This document shows, piece after piece, positions 21,250 to 34,127 of a stretch of DNA of 64,000 nt. Each line of letters begins with the position of its first letter. Positions within the stretch are counted from its first letter, which is position 1. The stretch is from Rosa chinensis (taxonomy: Eukaryota > Streptophyta > Magnoliopsida > Rosales > Rosaceae): the NCBI RefSeq assembly GCF_002994745.2, contig NC_037094.1, forward strand, positions 43,351,139-43,415,138, read 5' to 3'. Below the pieces are notes generated by a model that searched no databases, was not told the origin of the DNA, and saw nothing but the letters and a program-made list of their open reading frames with translations. Made by a program: the position numbers and the translations under genes.

Positions 21250-24200
21250 TCACTTATCTTTAGTAGATTTTGAAGCTTTTGATATCATATGCTGCTTTGA
21301 CAGCATCTCGGCAATGTGATGGCGACCAAATAAGTGAGAGTTTTTCAGTATTAGGTTTCTTGTAGATGAATCCACAGTATAACCTTGTCCCGGCATCCAC
21401 TGTAGTAACTGAAGAAGCAGGTCCTTCTTGTCAGGGTCCGAAATATAACGTGATATGGCCATCTGAAATATTCCCTGTGGGATGCAGGAAGGATTCGTAG
21501 CTATATGAGTTGCCAAAGTGAAAACAGAAACAAAAGAGGTAGATGAAAAGCTTCCATTGAGGATGAAACGTAGAGTTTCTACAAGGTGTACTTTTCTACA
21601 GCCCTTGATCTCAGCAGTCAGGCTCAACTATTTCTCTTCAAGAAATATTTTCCTTTCTCATCAATAGGACAACAACAACACAAAAAAAACAAAAAAACAA
21701 AACAAAACAAAAGAGAGGTAGTAAGAGAAATCTTCCATTGAATAAGATACCAGAAGAGCGCAAAGATAGTCACACGCCCACAAAGATAGCCCAGAAAATG
21801 ACATGAATAAATAAGTCCAAGACAAACCCTCACCAGTTAGCCTGTTAATTCAAACAAGTGGAAATTAGGAAAGGCTAATTTTTCTTCCCTCCACGGATCC
21901 TACTATGTGGAGGGTGATATCAGTTGTCACATTATTTTTAATATCTGTAATTCTCGCTGTACTTTGACAGAACCCATGATTAGTTTGAACGTGCCTAGGG
22001 CACATGCGAGTAACAGTGTGAGACTGTGAGGTATATGCCCAAACCTCATATTTGAAATCATTTCTAGAATTGCACCTGCAAAAGGACTACACTCAAGAAG
22101 GGAATTTCTTTAGTTTTTTGCTCCTCTTATTTCTAGGAAGACAATTTACGAAAATCCAACAGTTCTCTCTTGCCATTTTTAGCCTTTTATTTGTTCCTTA
22201 GTTTAAGCAAGGAAAAGACTTCCTTTTTTCTGAAAGGTGAGGCTATTTTAACCTTACTCTCTCAATGTATCTGTTAATTTGGATTAGCAATAGGTTCCAT
22301 GGTTCCCCCTAAACTGTCAACAAGGCAGCAAGGCAGGCTTGAAGTTTGTCACTCAAACTACCACAAATGTGTCCATCCCTAATAATTGTTCTAAATATGC
22401 ATGCAAGTTTGTTCAAGAGAAAAATAATGCTCCAATTTATTAACACCCGTAATAGTTTACCTGATCAATCTTGAAACCAGAACCATCAATTGCCTTCAAA
22501 ACATCATTTATCAAGTTGATATTTCCCAATTTCATAAATGCAGTTGCAAATTTCATTGTAGCAGGCTTAGAAATCAACCCTGGATTATCCTGACCAAAAG
22601 AAGAAAAAAAAATTAGACTAAAATTTAAAAAATAAAAAGTTAAAAAGGTCGAGACAAACAATTATAGGTTAGACAAGAAGAAACTTGATTTAAAACAGTA
22701 GCTAACCTTGACTACTACATAAGCATCTTTGAGAAGCCTTCCTGCTACTAGAATGTGTAGAATCTTCTCATGAAGGGCCTTGCACATGGTTCGCTTACTA
22801 TACCTTAGCATATTGTAAATAGAGTATGCTTCTGAATATGCTCTTATCTTACCAAGATGAAACATTAAGGAGGAACAAAGTTCCTGCAGTACAACATAGT
22901 ATTTAGTCTGGTGTTTTCGGACCAAATCATATACTTGAAAAATAAAAGTTCTTGCATCATCTTTACACCACAAAGGATTCTGATATTTCATTTTTATATA
23001 AACAAATGGCTTTGTAACATTATATCAATGGTTTCATCATCCCTAGTTTTTCTGAAGGCCATTCTTTTGTTTTTCCTTCATTTATTAAAATGAACAATAA
23101 CAAAACGGCACTGTTCAACAGGTATTATCAACAAGATGCATCTCGAGAGAATATAATACCTCATCTGGTGGGTAGCCTTTGTTGTGCATGTCCTCCATGG
23201 TCTTATAAGCAAGCATGTATAACTTCTCCTTACAGAAGTACTTTATTAGAATATGGAAGGTATTATTATCAGGTATGATTTTTAATTCATCCATTTTTCT
23301 CAGCATTTCCATTACACTATCCATTTCACCTGCTCTGCAATAGGCACAGATCATTGTATTCAACATAACCAAATCATATTTGTCATAAGTTCTTTCAAAA
23401 TCCTTAGCCAACTGCTTTGCATCATCTACAAGCCCACCTCGGCAGAAAGCAGAAATCATGATACTGTAGGAATATCCATCTGCAAGTGGGGAAAAATAAT
23501 AAAGTTGCAGCACTATGTACAAAAATAAACTTCTGCACAGGAAGGAAGGTTCTGCAGGAAAAAATCAACTTTATTTCTTAAAGCTCCATATATATTTATA
23601 CTACTTGTGGATGCCACTTATTGTTACAGAATAAGGATTAGGTATCTGTTAACGAGGCTATTTAACAGCAAGTAAATATCTGTTAACAAGGCTATGTAAG
23701 AGCAAGTAATTTGTGCAGAGCATCTGTAAAGACCATACAAATAATCAAGGATTTCTTCTTCAGGGTATGAATTAACACCAGGAATAGAAGAAGACACAAA
23801 TACACATCATCTTTCACATGGTTCATAACCATACATAGTTTTGAAGACAACAATTCCATTAGTCCTATGGCTTTCAGTGTATTGTGTGTTAAAAGTAATA
23901 ATCATATGCATATCAAAATAACAGATAGCTTGCTCTGAGGGTTCGTCTCTGGTAAAAGTTGAAAGATACCTGATCGTACGGATTTCTCCTTCATTTCATC
24001 AAAAACCAATTTAGCATCTTGTATACGCCCAGCCTTAGCAAGGGCATCCATCAATAGACAGTATGGCATCTACAAATAAATGTAATTGGATGAGCTAAAG
24101 AAGAAAGAAAAAAAAAACAATTTACAATAGCGAACTAAAACAATGCACCTAATCATGGATGCATAGAAAACCTTCAATCAATTTTCCAAGAAAAGCAAAA

Positions 24201-27200
24201 GTATTCTTATCAAAAAAGAACAACAACCTTACAAAAGCCTCAATAATCATGGTGATCACTTTTAAAAGTTTTCCACCAATCTTTGGGTCAAGTTAATGGG
24301 ATTAGCTCATGATAAGTCGCAGGTGCAAATGTTACAGAGGAAATATATAAACAAATGAAGTTCCTAAACATATGATAGCAGCATGGTGGTCCAATAGTTC
24401 ACAAGCAAACATTACAGTAGCTAAAACTTCAACAAGATAAAGATTACAAGCTAATACCACATAATTTAGAAAACAAAGGATCATTGGGATTTAAGGTACA
24501 GAAATACTTAAAGAGAATGCCAGAAGAATTTATCTAATGTAACTTTACCAATTATTTTGATAGATAACTTCAGGAAATGAGACAAAAGTTAATACCATCT
24601 GTGAAAGCAAACAAAAATAGTTTCACAAGGATGTGCACTGGACCTTTTGCAGATGTTATCTAGAAGAGATTGAATAATTCATAATTTTGGTTACTACCCA
24701 AAGGAAAAGAAAAAAAAAAAAAAAGCAAATCCTATTTGTCTCTGAATCACTCCTTCCAATGAGAAATTATTACCAAAATAGCACAAAACCATAGAAATCA
24801 TGGAAAAGTGGATATGTCCTGGATTTCAAGCTAATAATTATGAGGCAAAGGTTTTACTATACCTCATCTTCAGCATATCCCAAAGCTTCCAGTTCGGCTA
24901 ATAATTCTCTTGATTTTTCAAACAACCCACCTCTGACATAAGCCTTCAATAAAGTTGTCAAAATAACCTGCAAGGATTTGCAGTATGAACAGGAAACATA
25001 TTACCAAATTGATAAAATCTACATAAAAAAATTTAGCAAGAATAAATAGGTGAACACTATGACTAGATCAGGATACCAGGATATTTGTAGTTCAAACTGA
25101 AACACCAATATGGTGGCCCATTGTATTATTTATAACGTAAGCTTTACTTAACCACTTGTACACCAGATGCCGAAAAAACATCTAAATAAAATATCGATCA
25201 CACAGACTAATTCCTCTACATTTACCTTTGCACCTAAAACACAAGCAAGATTTTATCAATCAACAAATGAACAGGTAAATGATGCTATCAGATCGTAGTA
25301 ATCCACATTGTTGGAAACTTAGCATAAACAATAATGTTCGCTTGCACGTCTTAACATGTTTAATCTATTGGGAATATCGGTAAACCAACAAAGTGTCGTG
25401 TCAAAGCAATAACTGAGTTCAAATCATTATAGTTGCAACCTCCCAATATAAGTTGCATTCCACATGGTGGGCTCTCATGTGGAGAGAACTATTTAGATAT
25501 AAATTACTGTTTGCCCTTGTAGCTTACGCTTTCAGAAATATTGGTGATGCAACAAACTTTATCATTAGTATTATCTTGATATGAAACTTAAGAGACCTAC
25601 CACACAAGAGTACAGGGGATTTATTGTTTGGTAAAACCTATCTCGGAAGTCTTGTTAAGCAGTCAAAACTCACGTCATTTAAAGTGGAAGAGATCTGATG
25701 CAAATCATCTCTTTCAGAGGGGAGATTTAGCTACCAAATTTCACAACAACCCCGACCTACTTACATGACATACGCTCTAGTATCTCATGTCTGCAGTCTT
25801 AAAAAACAAGAATACAAAAGTGCACATGGGAACTATTCTCTTATGTCTTACTGACAAAACTATACTGAAGGTATGGTTTTGTGGATTGTTATCAAAGCAT
25901 TTCTTACCTCAAGGATCATTTTGATCTTAGATCATAATGTACAGTATGCTGTGGACTGAATTCTTAATCATTTGATATCTTAAACTGAAGGCCACCCTAC
26001 CAAGTATATAACTTGTGCTCTGTGTTTGTCAACTTTACTTTACAGCCAATACAGATGGATACATTTACATAAGTCTAAGTGCCTCATGCCAACATAGTGC
26101 CCAATTGCCAATAGAAGAACCAGTTGAACCCACTAGATCATGTCCTTCAGAATAGACACATATCAACACAAATGCACAATGAGCTTTGCTGAGTGATGAT
26201 TAGTTCTGTAAGCTTTCATTGTTTTTTATTATTATTTTTGTTAACAAGAACTGAGACATTTTACTAAAACAAAACAGCTGACAGAACATCCTTGACACTA
26301 CAACTAACAAGGAATCCAAACAATAACAGAAAGAACCTACAAAATCTCAGAGAAAAAGAAAATAACCCCAAAGAACATCCTCACTACTACAGCTAACAAA
26401 AGCATAACAATACAAAAAGATATAGTAGCTACAGTCAGTAGTAATGGATGCCCACAGAACAGAAGAGAACCACACCCAATCCCAAAGCTCTTCCACTCCC
26501 GCCCTGGCCTATAATCCTCGAAAGTCCATCTGTTATGTTGCATGATAGAACCCCAAAAAATGCCATTGATTAGCAGCCACATAGGGGTTTAGCTCTCTTT
26601 CATTTTCTCAATGCCTGGAAAACTAATACTCAGCAAATCAGAGTACCCCTTTGAAATGACCCAACAGATTCTAATTTCCCTAGACAGGATAGCCTCCACA
26701 ATTTTTAACAAAAAGGGCAGTGAAGGAAAGCATGATCCAAACGCTCCTCCCGAGCTGTACATAAAATGCTCAGCACGAAAAGCAAAGAAAAGGCCTCATG
26801 ACAAGATCACAGGTGACAATCCTACCAATAGCCACCGATCAGGCCAAAACATTTACTGTTGGAGGGACCATGAGTTTCAGATCTCAGAAGAAGGTGAGAA
26901 ATAAGAAAGACTCTTTTTCACAAAAATATTTTTGCAAGATTTGCAAGAAAACATCCCTCAGCCTTCTAACTTCCAGCTCCTTCAATCCGCTTTTGGAGGA
27001 CACGAACGATCCTCTTCCAAATTTCCTAACATTACAATGTGGTCATCCACCTCCATATCACTAAACTTTCTGCTGAAAAGGTTACTGAGAAGTATCAATA
27101 AATCTTGAAATACTTTCCCGTTGTTTTAGGCAACCTATAGAATCTGGGAAACAATAGTTGCAATGGAACTTCCTCCAACCAACCACCCTCCCAGAACCTC

Positions 27201-29387
27201 ACTCTGACCTTATTTTCCAAGTGTGAGAGAAAAGGCTCTCGTTAGAGTATATAATATGTATCTGAGGAAAGTCTTCCCAAGATTTTATATATTATACAAG
27301 GCTTACATTCCCAATGTGTGATTCTACACCGTCCCACATATAATAATATGAGCATTTTCTTGGAGTTTAGAAGATTAGACTTTGAGTGAATGACTAAAAA
27401 TTTACTGATTCTATATATTATGCTACCAAATCTTAGCCATGATCTTGTGACTACCTATATGAATTACTGTTTATATGTCCCTCAGTGCAACTCTTTCAAT
27501 ATGGCAAATCAGAAATGGAAACAATTACTAACAGGCAAGTTTCCCATAGAGGAAACATTTATGGTAGTTGAACATGAACAAACCTTATTAGGTACTAACC
27601 CTGCAGATTTCATATCTTGCACCACATCATTAGCCTTTTTGTAGTTCCCGCTGATAGAGTAAGCATTGAGCAAAGAGCTGTAATGGAATTCATTTGGTAT
27701 ATGACCTTCATCCTTCATCTGCTTAAAATAACTTTCTGCTTCCTCCCATTTATTATTTGAAGCACAGATAGCCAAAAGTGTACCATATATTACCCTGTCC
27801 ATCTGCAGCTCATTATTCTGTAATTCTTGAACTAGCTCTAATGCCTTCGAATAACCGTGTTTGAATTTGATGCAACCTGCAAGCAGCTAAGGATGGTAGT
27901 GGATAATAACAACGAAGGTCGAATATACAAATAAGAAATGTAGGTCTCAAACAGTTTTTACTTCTCAGATGAAAAATGGGAAGTTCAGAGTGAAGGTAAG
28001 TCAATGAATAAAAATGATATATATTCATATTAATATATAACAGCTTTCGTGAAGAACTAAGGAGCTCTTCTTAGACTAACCATCTATCATGTCGGTGAGT
28101 GTTAGATTGTTTTTATTTCCTTCAATTATGTAAACTGTTAACTCCTTACTTTTAATAGTTAAAAAAAAGTTCACAATCATTTGGTCACTTGACACCATTT
28201 TCACTGTGAATGGTAGTTTATATTTGTTTGTTTTTATCAGTGTCGCTCTGCATTGCTATTTTTCAAGGAGCAAAATTTTTGTTTAAACCAATGTGACATG
28301 AATACTGAAATGCGTACCGTACTATAGGTAACAGCATCTGGTGTTAAGCCATCCTGCTTCATCTGGTGAAATAACTTAATACTGCCATCAAACTTGCCAC
28401 TCCTGACCAGACTACCAAGAACCGAATTGCATATGTGAACGTTCTTTTTGGTTGATTCATCTTGAATGCTATTGTAAATTTCTAGTGCTTTTACGGGATT
28501 GAGGCTCTTCCCCATGAATTTTATATAGCTGCTATATGACGACACACTAATTTTTCCATTCTGTTGCATCCATTCAAAGAGCTGCAACAATTGAAACATA
28601 TCAACATATTAACAACTGGAAGAACAGAATAAATCCAATATTCAAAAATAACAATCAAAAAGAGTTTTTCAAGTCATAGACCTGGGAAAGATCATGCCAT
28701 CTTTTCAGCATCCCAAAATGGCGTATTATGGCATTCAAGTCTTGAACCTTCAAACTTCCACCTAATCTGAGACCATAAAGTTATAATCTGAGTTCATCAT
28801 ATATTCCTATATTTCAGACATGCAACCAAGTACAAAACTTATTAAAAAATATAAAAATATATATATAATCAAATAATAAAATAAAAACATATCTTGTCCA
28901 ATTCTTTGTATTTTTTTCTTTAAAAAAAAAAATAACAAAACAACAGAGTCAATGCATTACTTGCAATCCAAACAGAAGAAGCCACCAGACAGATGTTGCT
29001 ACCAATTACAAAACTCAAATGTCAACTAAACGCATAATGTTCATGTTCAATACAAATTTCATTACATAAAAAGAAGAAATGTTAGATAGATGAAAGTAAA
29101 AAAAAAAAAAAAAACTACCGTGTAAGAGCAGATTCCAAGTCAGAGGACTGTTGGACTTGAAGAATTGCCGATTGTCTAGCCAAATATTGCTTGGAGTGAG
29201 GCCTTGTGACCCTCCTAGTGTCAGAATTGGGAGGCTGCCGGCGGAGGGGCTCTTTGTCAAGAGTTGTGGCACAACAAACATGAGAAGTCTTCAGTCTTGT
29301 GCTCCATGGCGTCACTGAGGGAATAAATGGAACGGAGTTGCCGCAGAGGACATGTTGGACACCAACACCGAGTGCCGACACCTCCAT
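21250..29387 (-). CDS. P-class pentatricopeptide repeat protein, chloroplast type, 10 exons, 658 aa
   Basis: Exons (minus) are 29387-29119, 28766-28682, 28581-28318, 27886-27584, 24967-24863, 24069-23970, 23479-23160, 22883-22707, 22589-22461 and 21474-21250. Junctions are GT-AG and phases agree, giving 658 codons plus stop. The start MEVSALGVGVQH was chosen as the last Met before a Ser/Thr/Arg-rich leader that looks like a chloroplast transit peptide. From exon 3 on, about nine to ten 35-residue PPR motifs follow, such as RVIYGTLLAICASNNKWEEA, EFHYSSLLNAYSISGNYKKA and LVMLNTMICAYCRAGEMDSV. There is no E, DYW or SMR extension, so it is P-class and probably binds organelle RNA to stabilise or process it. 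Length, intron richness and C-terminus resemble Arabidopsis At1g10910 (EMB3103), from memory. The frame is intact. Confidence 0.88.
26222..27060 (-). mobile_element. LINE fragment in PPR intron 4
   Basis: Within the 2.6-kb fourth intron the minus strand reads EERLDHAFLHCPF, the H....C part of a plant LINE zinc-binding region. About 800 bp further on a poly(T)-rich stretch appears on the plus strand (26221-26240), consistent with the poly(A) end of a minus-strand LINE. It is in the same orientation as the host gene and is full of stops. The 5' limit near 27060 is uncertain. Confidence 0.55.
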
Positions 29388-30237
29388 TTTGTCCGAGCTG
29401 AGAAGATAATGATAATTGTAAATTAAACAACAATTTAACAAATCAATAATGCAATTTAATTTATTATAGTCTTGGGCAAAGTCTCACACAATGCAATCTT
29501 GATAAACTACCCAAATTCAGTTGAGCAGAAGCAGCAGGAGACTGTGCCCGCAAAACGAACGAATAGTTTGGGCATATCAGAATTATGAACTGAAAATTGA
29601 GATTGACAGTAAATGGGGAATGGAAAATAACACTAATTCCCAACATTTAATCTCCCCCTTACCTTTCTTCCCAAGTTGTCAACCAAGCATTTCCCAGCAG
29701 AATTTCACACTTGTTCCTTCTTCTTCTTCGTATCACTTGAGGACCCAGTAAGAGAACGAAATCTCAATTATGTGGAACCAATTATCACACATAGAACAAA
29801 TTTCTCACCACCACCGGTAGCAGATAAATTTCTCAACTTTTTCTTCAAGCTTTTCCTTTGGTTTTTTTTTTTTTTCCCTTAATTTTTTGTAGCCAACCGA
29901 AGCGCAGCGCTCTCTTTTCATTTCATTTTGTATTGTCAGTTTGTCTGTTTTACCATTTTAGCCTCACTGTAAAAATAGACCTTTTTTTTTTTTTTTTTTT
30001 TGGGCCAAACTAGGAGGCTCATCCTCACACCTGACTTATTATATTAAAATTAGAATCATGCATCGACAGAGACATAGGGCCTTGACCTCGATTACAGTTA
30101 CATGAGTCATCATAAAGTACCTCATGAATAATAATATGAGGCTCCTCTAACTAAATAATTTAAATTAGCAAGATGAGATACACCTTAAACCCCCCAAGTT
30201 AACTCCTTTTGAATCGCGATTTGCGATTTTGAAGAAT
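29388..30237. other. Divergent upstream region of the PPR gene and APC2 pseudogene
   Basis: Contains the PPR gene leader and promoter (minus) and the start of the APC2-derived copy (plus). A long poly(T) at 29982-30001 followed by GGGCCAAACTAGGAGGCTCA resembles the 3' end of a minus-strand retroposon, but its other end was not found. No gene was assigned. Confidence 0.35.
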
Positions 30238-30468
30238 ATGGAAGTCAAATTCTGGCGCCATTTCCAGGGCACATGACAACGACGACGACGTTTTGATCGG
30301 AGACCAGGTTTTCTACAACGCCATCTCACTGGAAAAGCAGTAGCAGGACAAGTGATGGTTCATGCTTTACAGACTTATTACGGCCATGATTCCGATGACG
30401 TCATATCAATTATCAGTGTCCTCGGTTCTTATGGCCACTCTTCCTCGGCAATTTCCAGGTACATTGGG

Positions 30469-30473
30469 AAATT
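30469..30473. repeat. Left target-site duplication of the Copia element
   Basis: AAATT, repeated at 35528-35532. It lies 11 bp inside intron 1 of the APC2 pseudogene (donor GT at 30459). Confidence 0.9.
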
Positions 30474-30654
30474 TGTAGAATAGCTGTAAATCTTATGTAA
30501 TTATGATTCTTATTTATTTAGGTTATCATGTAATTATAGGAATGATTGTTTCCTATTAGGGTTAGACTACTCCTCTTGTCCTTGTATATATACCCCTTTG
30601 TGGGATGAATAGAATTATTACTGAAAACCCTAAATCAAAGTATTCTTTTCTACT
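30474..30654 (+). repeat. 5' LTR of Copia element
   Basis: Starts TGTAGAATAG and ends TTTTCTACT, so the termini are near-perfect inverted TGTAG/CTACT with a changed last base. Contains GTATATATACCCC, a likely TATA box, at about 30585-30597. Confidence 0.93.
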
Positions 30655-30666
30655 TGGTATCAGAGC
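30655..30666 (+). promoter_or_regulatory. Copia primer-binding site
   Basis: TGGTATCAGAGC directly after the 5' LTR, complementary to the 3' end of initiator methionine tRNA. Confidence 0.9.
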
Positions 30667-30845
30667 AGGTTCAATCCTTTGAACTTGCCTGCATCCTTTG
30701 AATCCTGAATCCTGACTCCTGAATCCCAAAGCACACCACAAACCGCTGCGTACCACCACCATTAAAATCAAGCCATCCCTGAATTTTTCTGAAACCCTAG
30801 AAAAACCAAACCTGAAAAAAAATCAAACAAACCCCAAATTCCTCA

Positions 30846-31361
30846 ATGGCCGGACCTGCAATTGAAGGCGAACAGTCAAATCCCGAGAAGACAATGGTGT
30901 CATCCTCACCGATCATCCATCACCACTACACCACCCAACAAGACAACTCTGCTTTCCCCACAAGTGTTGTCTTGAATGAATCCAACTACACCATATGGGC
31001 TCCTCTTATGAGAATGCGCATTGGAGCACGAGGGAAGGTTGGTTATCTGACCGGAGTAAAGGCTGAACCCGCCATGAATTCTGCAGAGTATGAAGCTTGG
31101 GCCACGGACAATGAAAAGGTGAAAAGTTGGCTAATTGACTCCATGGAATCCTCTCTCATGAACAGGTATATTCGTCTTCCTACTGCGAAAGATATTTGGG
31201 AAGCTGTAGAGAAAACCTTTTATGATGATTCTGATGAAACCCGAATCTTTGAGTTGAATAAAAAGTGTTTTGAAGCAAAGCAGAATGGAAGGCCCATTCC
31301 GACCTACTACAATGAGTTAGTGGCAATGTTCCAGGAGATTGATCAAAGGTTGGCCTCTTAA
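30846..31361 (+). pseudogene. Copia gag, N-terminal part, ending at a premature TAA
   Basis: 171 codons with the Copia gag start VVLNESNYTIWAPLMRMRI and IRLPTAKDIWEAVEKTFYD. The frame meets TAA at 31359-31361 and continues open in the same phase directly after. The stop falls where a Gln codon is usual in related gag proteins, so a C to T change (CAA to TAA) is likely. Confidence 0.9.
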
Positions 31362-31400
31362 CATGATAATGTTGCAGCTGTTGTTCAAGAAACTTCAGCA

Positions 31401-34121
31401 ATGTCCCGGATGCGTGTTCACTTATTTTTGAGTGGACTTGACCCAGAGTATGATCAGGTGCGTGGAGAAATCCTACGCAAGGAGCCTAAATTCTCCTTGG
31501 AGCAGAGCTATGCTTACATTCGCAAGGTGCAATCAGAGAAACAAGCTATGGGGCGTTCGGTACCTACCGAATCTTCTGTTATGGCCGTTCAATGCCGACC
31601 AGGTCCTCCTCCAGGCTTCTCAGGTCCTTCTCCACGCTGTCCTCATGACAAACCAAACCCATACGCAAACAAAAAATGTGTTGTCTGTGGGGAAGTAGGT
31701 CATACCAAGGAGCGGTGCTATGAAGTGATTGGCTACCCTGATTGGTGGGACTTCACCAGGAAACCTCGAAAGAATCAGGGCAAGGCGGCTATTGCTACTA
31801 CAGAGGAAGTGCATCTCAACAATGCCTCCGCTAATGTAGCGCAGTCAGGTATGAAGGGTAAGGCTACTTTGAATAATACATGGATAATTGATACAGGTGC
31901 ATCTGATCATATGACCAATGGCCCTAGTCTTGTGAAAAACCTTAGACGTTCCTCTCAAAATATTGTCTCTACTGCTGATGGTACTCCAACTCCGGTCATC
32001 GGAGAAGGTTCTATTGTTGTATCTGATACCTTAACCCTTAAATCTGTCCTAGTTGTTCCGTCACTAGCTTATAATCTCCTATCTGTTGGTCAGATTATTT
32101 TAGCACTGGCATGTATTGTGACCTTCTATCCATCTTTCTGTGTGTTTCAGGACATTCTGACTCGGCGGATTCTTGGTTATGGTGTTAGAAGGGGAAAATT
32201 ATACTACCTGGATCTGACAGAGACTGGAGAAAACCAGAAGCATCTTTTGGGGCAAGCTAATCAGATTAATGGGGTAGAGAATGCAAAGGAAGCAGTATGG
32301 TTATGGCATCGCCGTTTAGGTCATCTATCTTTTAGTTATCTTAAGAAGCTGCAACCTCATTTGTTTTCGGTTGTCAGTGATTTGGATTTCCATTGTGACA
32401 TTTGTGAACTGGCCAAGAGCCACCGTATTTCATATTCACCAAGTCTTAATAAAAGTCCTGTTCCTTTTATGAAAATTCACTCTGATGTCTGGGGTCCTGC
32501 AAAGATTCCTTCTCTTTCTGGAGCTCGATATTTTGTAACGTTTATTGATGATTGCACTCGCATGACATGGGTGTCGTTACTGAAGAATAAGAGTGATGTA
32601 TTTGGAATGTTTATCGAATTTCACAACATGGTGGCAACTCAGTATCAACAATCCATCAGAGTGTTTCAGTCTGACAATGGTGGAGAGTTTGTGAATGGCC
32701 CTATGTTTGAGTTTTGTCGGTCACATGGAATTCGTCATCAAACCTCCAATTCTTATACTCCTCAACAGAATGGATTAGCAGAACGGAAGAACAGGCAGTT
32801 GATGGAAGTTGTTCGTGCTTCCTTATTTGGCATGAATGTACCTCGGTCCTATTGGGGAGAGGCAGTAAAATCTGCAGCATATCTTATCAACCGTACTCCT
32901 TCATGGGTGATTGAGTTTCAGAATCCTCATCAGAAGCTTCATACATTTTTGACCATCCCTTCTATGCCTAATTTGGAGCCCCGGGTGTTTGGGTGCACAG
33001 CCTATGTTCATATTCCCAAGCCTCAACGCAGCAAGCTTGATCCCCGTGCCCGTAAGTGTATCTTTGTTGGTTATGCTGACTTCCAGAAGGGTTATCGATG
33101 TTATGATCCCCTTACTGGCACTTTACATGTCTCTCTTGATGTTGCTTTTCATGAATCCGAGCCTTATTACTCAGGGGGAGCTTCTCAGTCTTCCCTTCAG
33201 GGGGAGAGAGGTTATGAAGGGAACCCTCGTTGTTCTATTATTGATTTTGATGTCTTTGAAGACTTGGAAAATTTGGAGGATACATTTGAGGGTAGAAATT
33301 TGGAAACAAAAAATGCAGTTGCCGAACAGAGCATTGTGAATTCCGAACCAGACAATGCGACTGCCGAACGAAGTGTTGCGAATTCCGAAACAGAAAATGC
33401 GACTGCCAAACAGAGTGTTGTGAATTCCAAAACAAAAAATGTAACTGCCGAACAGAGTGTTGTGAATTCTGAGTCAGAAGAGACGACTTTTCTGGATAGT
33501 TTGAATCAAAATCAAGACGTATCTGAAGCTCACACACAAGATATTTCCCCTTCTGCATCACCAACTGAAGATCCTGGTCAGAATGATCCTTCTCAGGTAC
33601 CCCTAAACTTTAATGAATCTTCTGGGTTAGAAAGTGTCGAACCTAGGAAATCACAAAGGGTTACAAAGGGAATTCCTAAGAAACAATATGAACCAGATAT
33701 CAAAGCCAAAGCTAAATACCCTATAGCTAATTTTATGTCTAACCATAGGATTTCTGGGTCACATGCACTTGTTATTGATCAATTATCTACTGTATCTATT
33801 CCTAGTAACGTGCAGGATGCATTGACGGATCCAAAATGGACCAAGGAGATGAATGAAGAATTGGAAGCTCTTCAAAAGAATGCAACATGGGAGCTAGTAC
33901 CTATGCCAGTTGGAAAGAAGACTGTAGGGTGTCGTTGGGTATTTACTGTGAAGCTTAATGCAGATGGAACTATTAATAGATACAAGGCGAGGTTGGTTGC
34001 CAACGGATACACACAACGTTATGGGATTGATTATGAGGAGACTTTTGCACCTGTGGCAAAGATCAATACTGTTCGGATTCTAATCTCACTTGCAGCAAAC
34101 AAAGATTGGCCCTTACACTAG
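31401..34121 (+). pseudogene. Copia gag-pol: zinc knuckle, protease, integrase, RT start
   Basis: 906 codons. Order by eye: rest of gag; CCHC zinc knuckle [14 protein letters not shown] (near 31675-31720); aspartic protease [12 protein letters not shown] (near 31882-31917); integrase zinc region [20 protein letters not shown]; integrase core with the acidic residues in [16 protein letters not shown] and NGLAERKN; four 14-residue repeats (33312-33479); RT start [20 protein letters not shown] and [20 protein letters not shown]. It ends at TAG 34119-34121 inside RT. The next frame carries on in the same phase, so this is another single-base nonsense change. Confidence 0.92.
33312..33479 (+). repeat. 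Four 42-bp (14-codon) tandem repeats in Copia polyprotein
   Basis: Four units begin at 33312, 33354, 33396 and 33438. They encode variants of [14 protein letters not shown], between integrase and RT. All four keep the reading phase. Units differ at a few positions each, so they predate the last insertion. Confidence 0.92.
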
Positions 34122-34127
34122 TTTGAT

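Noticed and set aside
33212..33564. Minus-strand frames across the Copia repeat
   Set aside because: Shadow frames created by the 42-bp repeats on the opposite strand.
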